This document shows positions 25,239-33,437 of a DNA stretch of 64,000 nucleotides, piece after piece. The position numbers and the translations under genes were made by a program. This DNA is from Paenibacillus glycinis (GTDB lineage: Bacteria > Bacillota > Bacilli > Paenibacillales > Paenibacillaceae). The first letter of the stretch is position 1. The number at the start of each line of letters is the position of its first letter. The stretch is taken from positions 484,883 through 548,882 of the forward strand of contig NZ_JAAAMV010000003.1 of assembly GCF_009909185.1 (NCBI RefSeq), read 5' to 3'. A model generated the notes under the pieces. It ran no database searches. It had not been told where the DNA came from and was given only the letters and a program-made list of their open reading frames with translations.

Positions 25239-26474
25239 TCATCCCTCCTCCGGTTTGCTTCCCGCGCCGAACAGCGCATCCAGCCTGCGCTCGTACTCGT
25301 AATAGCCGAGATAACCGTAGAGCTCCTCGCGCGTCTGCATATGACCGATCTCGTCCGCCTGCGTTCCTTTGGCTCGAATCGTCCGATAGACCTGGAGCGC
25401 GGCCGCGTTCATCGCCCGGAAAGCCGACAGCGGATACAGCGCCATCGCCACGCCGGCGCCCCCAAGCTCTACCGCCGTAAATAACGGCGTACGTCCGAAT
25501 TCCGTCACGTTGGCAAGCACCGGCACCTTCACCTTGGCCGTGAATGCCCGGTACTCGTCGAGGCTGGACGCCGCCTCCAGGAACACCATATCCGCGCCCG
25601 CTTCCACGTAAGCCAGCGCGCGGGCGACCGCGCCATCCAACCCCTCCGAGGCGAGCGCATCCGTCCGGGCCATCAGGACGAAATCCGCGTCGGTCCGGGC
25701 ATCCGCGGCGCTGGCGATCCGATCCGCCATCTCGCCGGGCGGCACCAGCGCCTTGTTCGGCCGGTGGCCGCAGCGCTTCGCGGCCACCTGGTCCTCGATG
25801 TGGATGCCGGCGGCCCCGGCCCGGATCATCTCGCGCACGGTGCGGGCAATGTTGAAGGCGGAACCGAAGCCCGTGTCCGCATCGACCAGCAGCGGGAGGT
25901 CAACCGCGCCGGCGATGCGGCGCACGTCCTCGGCCACGTCGTTCAGCGTCGTGATGCCGAGATCCGGGAGACCGAAGGACGCGTTCGCCACGCCGGCGCC
26001 GGACAGGTACAGCGCGCGGAAGCCGGCCGCCTGCGCCAAGATCGCGGCGTAGGCGTTGACGGCGCCCGCGATCTGCAGCGGCTTCTCCTGCCGGAGCGCC
26101 TCCCTGAACCGCGCGCCGGGCGAGACGCTGACGGCGTCGGCTTTTGGGCGGCCGCTGCCGCCAGATACGCAGCTGGCATCCCGGCTTACGGACGCTCCGC
26201 CTCCATTTCGAACGTCTGCGCCGGCGACGTCCGTCGGCTTGCCGCTGCCGCCGGAGCTGCTCCCGCTATCTCGACCGGCTCGCGCGCTATCTTCTCCGAC
26301 TCCGCGGAAGCTGCTATCGCCGCCTTCGCCCGTCCCCTCAACGACACGGTAACCGCCGGCGCCCCTCCCGGCAGGGGCACGATCAATGCCATCGCACGCA
26401 AATTCATGCTCGCGCCGGTAATAACGGCCGCTCTCGCCGTCATGCCTGTTTCCGCCGCGCTTGCCGCCGTTCAT
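25239..26474 (-). CDS. prpB: Methylisocitrate lyase with a long N-terminal extension
   Basis: A 411-residue protein; known PrpB/YqiQ proteins have about 300 residues. The lyase domain (from about residue 120) is a PEP-mutase/isocitrate-lyase barrel with [37 protein letters not shown] (catalytic Cys in KRCGH) and [10 protein letters not shown]; it would split 2-methylisocitrate into succinate and pyruvate. The first ~115 residues are a Gly/Ser/Asp/Arg-rich extension with a repeated GGSG(K/R)P motif and no recognised domain. AAAGGAGGTG sits directly before the ATG at 26474, so the extension is probably translated; no later good start is seen. It is followed after 3 bp by prpC. Confidence 0.88.
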   Translation of the reverse strand: MNGGKRGGNRHDGESGRYYRREHEFACDGIDRAPAGRGAGGYRVVEGTGEGGDSSFRGVGEDSARAGRDSGSSSGGSGKPTDVAGADVRNGGGASVSRDASCVSGGSGRPKADAVSVSPGARFREALRQEKPLQIAGAVNAYAAILAQAAGFRALYLSGAGVANASFGLPDLGITTLNDVAEDVRRIAGAVDLPLLVDADTGFGSAFNIARTVREMIRAGAAGIHIEDQVAAKRCGHRPNKALVPPGEMADRIASAADARTDADFVLMARTDALASEGLDGAVARALAYVEAGADMVFLEAASSLDEYRAFTAKVKVPVLANVTEFGRTPLFTAVELGGAGVAMALYPLSAFRAMNAAALQVYRTIRAKGTQADEIGHMQTREELYGYLGYYEYERRLDALFGAGSKPEEG

Positions 26475-26496
26475 CGCCTGCACCTCCTTTCGCTGC

Positions 26497-27681
26497 CTAT
26501 CCCCGCTGCCCCTTGAGCAGCTCGCCCGAGATGACGATCCGGTGAATCTCGTTGGTCCCTTCGTAGATCTGCGTCACCTTCGCGTCCCGGAACAGCCGCT
26601 CCGCCGGATGCGCCTCCGTCAAGGCTTCCGGCCCGCACCACTGCAAGGTGCGCGTCGCGATGCGGACGGCCGCGTCGCTGGCGAACATTTTGGCCATCGA
26701 CGCCTCCTTCGCGCACGGGCGGCCGCGCTGCAGCAGCTCCGCCGCGCGATAGACGAGCAGCGCCGCGGCCTCCGCCAGCGCGGTGGAATCCAGCAGCTCC
26801 GCTTCGGCGCGCGCCCGCTGGCCGCGCGGCACCCGCGGCAGCTCCCGCTCCGCCAGCGCCAGCGCCGCGCGCGCGATGCCGAGCGCCTGCGCGCCGATGC
26901 CGATGCGCCCGCCGCTCAAGGCCGACTTCGCGATGCGGAAGCCCTGCCCCTCCGCGCCGAGGCGCTGCGCCGCCGGGACGCGCGCTTCTTCCAGGATCAG
27001 CGCGCAGGTGTTGGAGCCGCGCAGCCCCGTCTTATTCTCCTTGCGCCCGACGACGAGGCCCGGCGTGTCCTTCGCCACCAGGAAGGCCGTGATGCCGCCG
27101 TCGCGGCGCGCCGCGTCCGCTCGCTGCGACGAGCCTTCGCCCTGCGCGGCCGCTTCATCGCCCGGCACGACCGCGAACAGCAAGTATTGATCGGCTTCGC
27201 CGGCATTGGTGATAAATGCTTTGGAACCCGTCAGCACGTAGTCGTCTCCGCTGCGCGCGGCGGCCGTACGGATCGTCGAAGCGTCCGAACCGGCATGCGG
27301 CTCCGTCAGCGCGAAGGCCCCCAGCCAAGCGCCGGAAGTCAGCCGCGGCAGGCAGCGCCGCTTCTGTTCCTCCGTGCCGTGATAGACGATCGGCAGCGTG
27401 CCGACCGACGTATGCACCGCCAGAATGACCCCGGCTGCCGCGCTGACCCGGGAGATTTCCTCGATCGCCAGCATATAGGAGACCATGTCGCAGCCGCCGC
27501 CTCCCCATTCGGGCGAGACCGGCAAGCCGAGCAAGCCTTCGCGGCCCATCGCGTTCACGAGCGCCCGGGGAAACGCGTCGCTTTCTTCCATCGCCAGCGC
27601 CGCCGGAGCGACCTCGGCTTCGGCAAACGCGCGCACCCTCAGCCGAAGCGCCTCCTGCTCCGCCGTGAACCGCAGTCTCAT
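26497..27681 (-). CDS. mmgC: Acyl-CoA dehydrogenase
   Basis: A 394-residue FAD-dependent acyl-CoA dehydrogenase that introduces the 2,3-double bond into short-chain acyl-CoA. The FAD/substrate motif [13 protein letters not shown] and the catalytic segment [11 protein letters not shown] (Glu base) are intact, as is the C-terminal ISGELLKG. A short low-complexity insertion ([20 protein letters not shown]) interrupts the middle beta-domain. GGGAG lies 11 nt before the ATG at 27681. It follows mmgB by 7 bp and matches the position of mmgC in B. subtilis. Confidence 0.92.
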   Translation of the reverse strand: MRLRFTAEQEALRLRVRAFAEAEVAPAALAMEESDAFPRALVNAMGREGLLGLPVSPEWGGGGCDMVSYMLAIEEISRVSAAAGVILAVHTSVGTLPIVYHGTEEQKRRCLPRLTSGAWLGAFALTEPHAGSDASTIRTAAARSGDDYVLTGSKAFITNAGEADQYLLFAVVPGDEAAAQGEGSSQRADAARRDGGITAFLVAKDTPGLVVGRKENKTGLRGSNTCALILEEARVPAAQRLGAEGQGFRIAKSALSGGRIGIGAQALGIARAALALAERELPRVPRGQRARAEAELLDSTALAEAAALLVYRAAELLQRGRPCAKEASMAKMFASDAAVRIATRTLQWCGPEALTEAHPAERLFRDAKVTQIYEGTNEIHRIVISGELLKGQRG

Positions 27682-27688
27682 CGGGAGA

Positions 27689-28555
27689 TCAGCTCCCTTC
27701 CCCGCCGCCGTACGCATAGAACCCCCGGCCGCTCTTCCTGCCGAGCCAGCCGGCGTGCACGTAGCTGCGCAGCAGGGGACACGGCCGGTATTTGGAATCG
27801 CCGAAGCCCTCGTGCAGCGTCTCCATAATGGCGAGACACGTATCGAGCCCGATCAGATCGGCCAGCGCGAGCGGTCCCATGGGATGGTTCATGCCCAGCC
27901 GCATGACGTCGTCGACGGTTTCCGCTTTCGCCACGCCTTCGTATACCGCATAGACCGCCTCGTTGATCATCGGCATCAGAATGCGGTTGCTGACGAACCC
28001 CGGAAAATCCCGCACCTCCAAAGGCGTCTTTCCCATCCGTGCCGCCAGCCCCGCCGCCTCGGCGTACGTTTCCTCGCTCGTGCGCAGCCCCCGGATGATT
28101 TCAACCAGCTTCATGACCGGCACGGGATTCATGAAATGCATGCCGATGACCTGCTCCGGCCGCTCCGTCGCCGAAGCCAGCTCCGTCAAGGACAGCGAAG
28201 ACGTGTTGCTCGCCAAAATCGTCCCTTCGCCGCAAATGCCGTCCAGCGCCGCGAAAATCCCTTTCTTTACGGCCATGTTCTCCGTCGCCGCTTCGATGAC
28301 CAGATCGGCGTCGGCCGCCGCGCTCAATCCGCCGCCGGGGACGAGACGGGCCAGCGCGGTGGCCGCCTCTTCGGGGGAGTACCTTCCTTTGGCCGCGCCT
28401 ATCATCAGCGACCTGCCGATCGAATCCATCGCCGCCGATATCCGCGCGTCGTCGGTATCGTGCAGCAGCACGCGGCAGCCCGCCAGCGCCGCGACCTGCG
28501 CGATTCCGCTGCCCATCTGGCCCGCGCCCACGACGGAGATGTTGTTGATGCCCAT
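27689..28555 (-). CDS. mmgB: 3-hydroxyacyl-CoA dehydrogenase (3-hydroxybutyryl-CoA type)
   Basis: A 288-residue NAD(P)-dependent dehydrogenase. The Rossmann motif VVGAGQMGSGIA opens the protein; SNTSSLSLTELA and the catalytic HFMNPVPVMKLVE follow, with the C-terminal dimer domain VDDVMRLGMNHPMGPLALAD. It oxidises 3-hydroxyacyl-CoA in beta-oxidation. The start was placed at the ATG after AAGGAAGGAG; an in-frame run of codons continues 200 nt upstream but lacks a ribosome site and looks unlike protein. The 320-bp gap before it separates it from the thiolase gene. Confidence 0.92.
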   Translation of the reverse strand: MGINNISVVGAGQMGSGIAQVAALAGCRVLLHDTDDARISAAMDSIGRSLMIGAAKGRYSPEEAATALARLVPGGGLSAAADADLVIEAATENMAVKKGIFAALDGICGEGTILASNTSSLSLTELASATERPEQVIGMHFMNPVPVMKLVEIIRGLRTSEETYAEAAGLAARMGKTPLEVRDFPGFVSNRILMPMINEAVYAVYEGVAKAETVDDVMRLGMNHPMGPLALADLIGLDTCLAIMETLHEGFGDSKYRPCPLLRSYVHAGWLGRKSGRGFYAYGGGEGS

Positions 28556-28875
28556 TGGCGTCAACTCCTTCCTTTGCCCAACCATCCATCGCGAAGCGAA
28601 GCGGAACATGCCGCTTCGCGTCTGCTTCCGCGAACGTTCGCGGCCGTCTTCGGCCGCCAACCTAACGTCCATGCGCAGCGTCGCGACTCTTTTCGCGCCT
28701 TTCAGTATTGCTTTCCAAGCCGCTTTCGCAGACTGCTGCGCAGCCATTATCGCCACCGCGCCTCCGCTCGCGGCACCGCGTTCAGCTCCGCGCCTCCCGC
28801 CTTATCCGCGCCTGCCTGTGCAATCATCGATTCGCTTCCCGCATCCGCAACAAGCACCACGCGGCCGGACATCTG
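28556..28875. promoter_or_regulatory. Palindrome-rich spacer inside the acyl-CoA/methylcitrate operon
   Basis: This 320-bp gap holds a hairpin with arms GCGAAGCGG (28596-28604) and CCGCTTCGC (28611-28619) and, 8 bp on, the perfect 16-bp palindrome CCGCGAACGTTCGCGG (28628-28643). No T-run follows, so a regulator site or an internal promoter is more likely than a terminator. No gene is convincing here. Confidence 0.45.
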
Positions 28876-30075
28876 CTATACGTCTACCCGGACCAGCAAC
28901 GCATCCCCCTGGCCGCCGCCGCTGCACACGGCGGCGATGCCGAGCCCGCCGCCGCGGCGGCGCAGCCCGTTGATGAGCGTCCCGACGATCCGCGCGCCGC
29001 TCGCCCCAACCGGATGCCCGAGCGCGATCGCGCCTCCGTACACGTTCACCTTGTCGCTGTCCCAGCCGAGCAGACGGCCGCAGGCGAGCACGACGGCGGC
29101 GAACGCTTCGTTCAGCTCGAAACGGTCGATGTCCTGCAGCCGAAGGTTGTGCCGCTGCAGCAGCTTCTGGATCGCCAGCGCCGGGGCGATGGCATACAAC
29201 CGCGGCTCCACGCTGACGGCCGCATGCCCCACGACCGCCGCCAGCGGCACGTACCCGTCGCGCTGCGCGCGGTCCTTGGAGGCGGCGATTACCGCCGCCG
29301 CGCCGTCGTTCAAGCCCGGCGCGTTGCCCGCCGTGATCGTGCCGGCGTCGGCCGCGGCGAAGGCGGGCCGGAGCGCGGCGAGCTTCTCCAGGCTCGTGTC
29401 GCCCCGCGGCGCTTCGTCGGTATCGACGGCGAACACCTGGCTTTTGGCGGGCGTCCCGCCGGCCAGCGGCACCGGCACGATCTCGGCGAGGAAGACGCCC
29501 TGCAGGATGCCCTGCACCGCGCGCTCGTGGCTGCGCAGCGCCCATTCGTCCTGCTCCGTGCGGGAGATGCCGTATTCGGCCGCGATGCTTTCCGCGTAAT
29601 CGCCCATATGCCCGCCGCCGAACGCGCAGGTCAGCCCGTCGCCGAGCAGCAGGTCCGCGGCGGCGCCGTTGCCCATGCGCCGACCGAACCGATAGTCCGG
29701 CAGCGCGAACGGAACGCCGCTCATGCTCTCCATGCCGCCGGCGGCGACGATCTCCGCATCGTCCGCCGCGATGATCTGCGCGGCCAGCGTAATGCTGCGC
29801 AGACCGGACGCGCACACCTTGTTCACGGTTTCCGCCGGCACCTCCACGCCGAGGCCGGCATGGCGGGCCGCCTGCCGGGCGGGATTTTGCCCCGCGCCCG
29901 CCTGGACCGCCATGCCCATGACGACTTCCTCGACCGCCAGCGAGGATACCCCGCTCCGCCGCAGCGCGCCCTGCAGGGCAAGGCCGCCCAGCTCCGCCGC
30001 GGCAAGCCCCTTCAGCGCGCCGCCGAATTTGCCGAAAGGCGTGCGCGCGCTTCCGATGATGACCGTCTCAGCCAC
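28876..30075 (-). CDS. mmgA: Acetyl-CoA acyltransferase (thiolase)
   Basis: A 399-residue thiolase that cleaves 3-ketoacyl-CoA or condenses acetyl-CoA. The nucleophilic Cys is in NKVCASGLRS, the histidine in YGGAIALGHPVGASG and the second Cys in CSGGGQGDA. Length is typical. The GTG at 30075, with AAAGGGGAG upstream, was chosen over an in-frame ATG 75 nt earlier that lies within the preceding gene. Its first 8 bp overlap the end of the acyl-CoA dehydrogenase-like gene, suggesting translational coupling. Confidence 0.92.
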   Translation of the reverse strand: MAETVIIGSARTPFGKFGGALKGLAAAELGGLALQGALRRSGVSSLAVEEVVMGMAVQAGAGQNPARQAARHAGLGVEVPAETVNKVCASGLRSITLAAQIIAADDAEIVAAGGMESMSGVPFALPDYRFGRRMGNGAAADLLLGDGLTCAFGGGHMGDYAESIAAEYGISRTEQDEWALRSHERAVQGILQGVFLAEIVPVPLAGGTPAKSQVFAVDTDEAPRGDTSLEKLAALRPAFAAADAGTITAGNAPGLNDGAAAVIAASKDRAQRDGYVPLAAVVGHAAVSVEPRLYAIAPALAIQKLLQRHNLRLQDIDRFELNEAFAAVVLACGRLLGWDSDKVNVYGGAIALGHPVGASGARIVGTLINGLRRRGGGLGIAAVCSGGGQGDALLVRVDV

Positions 30076-31228
30076 GTCCGCTCCCCTTTCCCGTGCTCCG
30101 CCGCGCCGGCGACAAGCCGAACGCCTTGAGCATTTGCACCGCTTTCGCATCCCGCATATACCGCTCGACGGGGTATTCCTTCATATAGCCGTAGCCGCCG
30201 TACACCTGGACCGCCTGGATGCTCCCCGCCAGCGCGGCCTCGGCCGCGAAGCCGAGCGCCATTTCCGCCCGGCCCTCGTCCGCGAGCCCCGCATCCGCGC
30301 GCCATGCGGCCTGATTCACGAGCAGCCGGGCGGCTTCCGCAGCCGTCTCCATGTCGGCGAGCAGAAACGCGACCGCCTGATGCTTCGCGATCGGCTTGCC
30401 GAACTGCGAGCGGGCCTTCGCGTAGCCAAGCGCCGCGTCGGCCGCCCCCCGCGCGATGCCCGCGGCCACCGCCGCCAGTCCGCAGCGCGCGCCTGCCTCC
30501 GCCTGCCGGGCGATGGCGCTCCCTTGGCCCTCGCGGCCGAGGCGATTCCCCGCCGGGACCCGGCAGGTCTGGAACGTCAGATGCGCCAGTCCCGCGGAGC
30601 GCAGGCCAAGCTTCCTGCCCACGGGCTGAACCGCGAGTCCGGGACAGTCCCGGTCGATCAGGAAAGCGCTGAAGCGCTTGCGAGAGCTCCCGGGGCGTAT
30701 CCGCTCCCCTGCCATTTCCGCATAGACGACGAACAATTCGGCCTGCGCGCCGCCGAGCACGTACGTTTGCCGTCCTTCCAGCAGGTAGCCGTCTTCCGCG
30801 CGCGCTGCCGTCACGCCGGCGCGCAGCCTCGATGCTCCGGCCGCGGTCCCCGGCAGCATGCCTGTGCCTAGCGCGCTTCCCGCGACCAGCCGACCTAGAA
30901 ACCGCTGCTTTGCCTCCGTTCCCCCGAAGCGCATGAGCGGCCATGCAGCCAGGTACACATGCGCCCAAAGCGCCGCGCCGAGAGAGGCACTCACCCTCGA
31001 CAGCTCCTGCAGCACCAGCGCCAGCCCGGCGAAGCCGCCCCCCGCTCCGCCTGCTTCCTCCGGCCACGGCAGCGCCGTGAAGCCCAATTCCGCCATCCCG
31101 TCGAACGATTGGCGGTCGAACGTCTCCGCCTCATCCAGCTCCGCCGCGCGCCGCGCCGCTTCCTGCTCGGCGTAGCGCGCCGCCATGTCCCGGATCATCC
31201 GTTCTTCCTCCGAAAGCCCGAATTCCAT
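30068..31228 (-). CDS. Acyl-CoA dehydrogenase-like protein with altered active site
   Basis: A 386-residue protein with the acyl-CoA dehydrogenase fold: N-terminal helices (LSEEERMIRDMAARY), a middle beta-domain and the C-terminal helical domain ending YGGYGYMKEYPVERYMRDAK. Two hallmarks are missing. The FAD/substrate motif usually reading LTEPxAGSD is replaced by MLPGTAAGAS, and the catalytic segment usually reading IYEGTxE after RDAK is replaced by VQMLKAFGLSP. Some family members place the catalytic Glu elsewhere, so activity cannot be excluded. It is the first gene of the operon; AAAGGAG precedes the ATG at 31228. Confidence 0.8.
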   Translation of the reverse strand: MEFGLSEEERMIRDMAARYAEQEAARRAAELDEAETFDRQSFDGMAELGFTALPWPEEAGGAGGGFAGLALVLQELSRVSASLGAALWAHVYLAAWPLMRFGGTEAKQRFLGRLVAGSALGTGMLPGTAAGASRLRAGVTAARAEDGYLLEGRQTYVLGGAQAELFVVYAEMAGERIRPGSSRKRFSAFLIDRDCPGLAVQPVGRKLGLRSAGLAHLTFQTCRVPAGNRLGREGQGSAIARQAEAGARCGLAAVAAGIARGAADAALGYAKARSQFGKPIAKHQAVAFLLADMETAAEAARLLVNQAAWRADAGLADEGRAEMALGFAAEAALAGSIQAVQVYGGYGYMKEYPVERYMRDAKAVQMLKAFGLSPARRSTGKGSGRG

Positions 31229-31371
31229 CCCCAACGCTCCTTTCTTGAAGCAAACAGAGCGCCCGATGCTTACAACCCCTTATTACATCGTATTTTCCCG
31301 GGCGGCAATTCATGATAGAGTGAAGGCAAAGCCCGACTCGTCCTTCCCAAAAAAAAAGGAGTTGAACCGCA

Positions 31372-32280
31372 ATGGCCAGTGCCAACGATATCGATGACCA
31401 CGCCGCGGACGAACGTCTGCAGGACGGCTACCGCGCCGCATGCCATGCCGTGAAGCACGGCGAAGTCGAACGGCTGCGCGCCTTGCTCGCGCAAAGTCCG
31501 GCGCTCGCGAATGCCCGTTCGATCCAAGGGCGAACGCTGCTGCATCAGCTGTGCGACTGGCCGGGCCACTATCCGCGGGGGCTGGAGACGGGCCAAGCGC
31601 TCGTCGAAGCCGGCGCGGACGTCAATGCCCGCGCGATCGACCCCGAGCGCGGCGAGACCGGTCTCCAATGGGCCGCCAGCAACGACGATGCCGATCTGGC
31701 GGGCTTTCTGCTCGATGCCGGCGCGCCGATCGACGGGCTGCACGACGACCGGCGGCCGCTTGCCCAATCGATCTGGTACGGCTGCCGCCAGGTGACGGAC
31801 CTGCTCGTGCGTCGCGGCGCCGCGCTTGACCTGGAGCTTGCGGCGGCCGTCGGACGGGCAGATCTGCTGCCTTCCTACTTCGGCGCGGACGGCGAACTGC
31901 TGCCAAGCGCCGGACGGCACCGCGAGCCGGTCAACGTGCCGATTCCCGGCGGCGCCAAGCCCGAAGAGCTTCTCCAGCAGGCGCTCATCTACGCGGCCAT
32001 TGGCGGCAGTACGGCAAGCGCCGTCTATCTGCTCGATCGCGGCGCGGACGTGAACGGCGTCCCCTCCGGCTTCGACCGGACGGGCGCGTCGGCGCTCCAC
32101 TGGGCCGCGGCGGGCGACAATGCCGCTTTGGCCGAGCTGCTCCTTGCCCGCGGCGCGAATCTCTCGCTCAGGGACGCCAGATACGGCGGCACGCCGCTCG
32201 ATTGGGCGGAGCATTTCGAGCATCCGGAGATGGCAGCCTTCCTGCGCGAGGCCGGTTCCTCGTCCCGAGACCATAGCTGA
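31372..32280 (+). CDS. Ankyrin-repeat protein
   Basis: A 302-residue protein made of about six ankyrin repeats. Repeats are recognised by segments such as GRTLLHQL...QALVEAGADVNAR, TGLQWAASNDDADLAGFLLDAGA, ALIYAAIGGSTASAVYLLDRGADVNG and ASALHWAAAGDNAALAELLLARGAN. No signal or membrane segment is seen, so it is a cytoplasmic protein-binding scaffold; no partner can be inferred. AAGGAG lies 10 nt before the ATG. It is divergent from the acyl-CoA operon and ends in a strong terminator. Confidence 0.9.
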   Translation: MASANDIDDHAADERLQDGYRAACHAVKHGEVERLRALLAQSPALANARSIQGRTLLHQLCDWPGHYPRGLETGQALVEAGADVNARAIDPERGETGLQWAASNDDADLAGFLLDAGAPIDGLHDDRRPLAQSIWYGCRQVTDLLVRRGAALDLELAAAVGRADLLPSYFGADGELLPSAGRHREPVNVPIPGGAKPEELLQQALIYAAIGGSTASAVYLLDRGADVNGVPSGFDRTGASALHWAAAGDNAALAELLLARGANLSLRDARYGGTPLDWAEHFEHPEMAAFLREAGSSSRDHS

Positions 32281-32286
32281 ACCGAA

Positions 32287-32332
32287 AAAGATCCCGCATC
32301 GCCTGCAGGGAACAGGCGATCGCGGGATCTTT
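32287..32332 (+). terminator. Terminator of the ankyrin gene
   Basis: A stem of about 19 bp with one bulged base (32287-32304 with 32313-32332) ending in CTTT and followed by a T-rich stretch. Confidence 0.8.
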
Positions 32333-32352
32333 ACATTTTCTTCGGGAAATTG

Positions 32353-32390
32353 TAACGAGCCGATAACGGTGCGTTAACAGTGAAGCGTTA
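32353..32390. promoter_or_regulatory. Cluster of TAACG half-sites
   Basis: TAACG at 32353 and 32364 (11 bp apart) face CGTTA at 32372 and 32386. The inner pair forms TAACG-GTG-CGTTA. The cluster precedes the tentative small ORF at 32437. Confidence 0.35.
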
Positions 32391-32436
32391 CGATCAAGGA
32401 AGAAGATCATACGCCCTAGGGAGGGAATGGAACGAC

Positions 32437-32529
32437 ATGAAACGCGTTCGCAACTTGAAATCGCGTCTCCTCAAATGGAGAACGGCTTGGCAAGAGATGC
32501 AAAACGGCAACATGCCGCAAACCGCTTAA
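32437..32529 (+). CDS. Tentative small basic peptide (30 aa)
   Basis: A 30-codon frame beginning MKRVRNLKSRLLKWRTAWQ and ending MPQTA, preceded by AGGGAGGGA. The spacing to the ATG is long (about 12 nt) and no family is recognised. The first 18 residues could form a basic amphipathic helix. It lies alone between a terminator and the convergent DinB gene, with a half-site cluster upstream. Treat as a candidate only. Confidence 0.4.
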   Translation: MKRVRNLKSRLLKWRTAWQEMQNGNMPQTA

Positions 32530-32664
32530 TAACTCCTGCGCAGCATCGCCAGCCATCCAGATCGCAGACAGCGCGGCAATGCCGCTCATCGCCGGAAGTC
32601 CGAAGCCTTCCCCAAGCGGGGCGCCGCGGTCTTCCGGCTTTTTCGCGTTGCCGTTGATTCGCCG

Positions 32665-33165
32665 TTATCGGGTCGGCGCAGGAACGCCCATCGCTTCCCA
32701 TTCCTGCTTGGAAGGTCCGTACATGCCGGCCACGGGGAGCCCGGCTTGCCGCATCAGGACCGTCAGCTGACCGCGATGATGAATTTCGTGCTTGATGAAG
32801 AGGTACAGCGTCAACCCGTTCGACCACGATTGGCCGTATATGTCGTTCGTCTCGAGCAGCTTGTCGTCGCTCCAGGCCGCCGCCGCACCCAGCAGCGACG
32901 CCGTCGTCTCGCGATAAGCCCGCGCGATGGCCGCGGCCGATTGCGGCGGTTCCGCGCCGGCTGCGGGCGCGTCGAAGCGCAAGCCGGTTCTCTGCAGCAT
33001 GCCCGCGTCGTTATGCACGAGATGCCATGCCAGCATGCCAATCGTTCTGTAGCCCGTCCCGACCGCTTGGGCGAGCGACTCGTCGGTCAGCGCATCCAGC
33101 AGCTTCTGCGTGGACTGCGACTCGTGCCTGTAATCCTCGATAAATGCTTTTACGCTTGCGAACAT
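32665..33165 (-). CDS. DinB-like four-helix metalloprotein
   Basis: A 166-residue protein of the DinB/YfiT-like superfamily. Three metal-binding histidines are expected in MLAWHLVH and FIKHEIHHRGQL; the rest is the usual four-helix bundle. Some members transfer bacillithiol or similar thiols, others have no known role. GGAGG lies 9 nt before the ATG. A perfect inverted repeat CTGACA-N6-TGTCAG (33227-33244) lies 60-80 bp upstream and overlaps a TTGTCA -35-like box. It is monocistronic. Confidence 0.85.
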   Translation of the reverse strand: MFASVKAFIEDYRHESQSTQKLLDALTDESLAQAVGTGYRTIGMLAWHLVHNDAGMLQRTGLRFDAPAAGAEPPQSAAAIARAYRETTASLLGAAAAWSDDKLLETNDIYGQSWSNGLTLYLFIKHEIHHRGQLTVLMRQAGLPVAGMYGPSKQEWEAMGVPAPTR

Positions 33166-33375
33166 CGTATACCGCCTCCATGGTTTGCTTGGTTTCAGGT
33201 CTCGTGCTTACCTTACTACAAGTCCCCTGACAACGACCTGTCAGTCGAAAATCGCTTTTCCGGCCTAAGACGAGAAAAACGCGCTTTTCTCCGCTGAGGC
33301 ATCAAGTTCTCGTCATGCTGCTTCTCGCAATCACTGGACCGGGAGATTTGGCCGGCATGCGACCGGCTGAACACG

Positions 33376-33405
33376 AAAAAGGCCGTCTCCACGCGAGACG
33401 GCCTT
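33376..33405 (-). terminator. Intrinsic terminator of the MFS gene
   Basis: AAGGCCGTCTC (33379-33389) pairs with GAGACGGCCTT (33395-33405); T residues follow on the minus strand. Confidence 0.85.
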
Positions 33406-33437
33406 CCTCTTCGAGCTTGCATGCGTTGCGACGACGG

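Noticed and set aside
26186..26443. An 85-codon frame inside the prpB N-terminal region
   Set aside because: It looks somewhat protein-like (Ala-rich), but has no ribosome site, and the prpB frame has the strong AAAGGAGGTG site.
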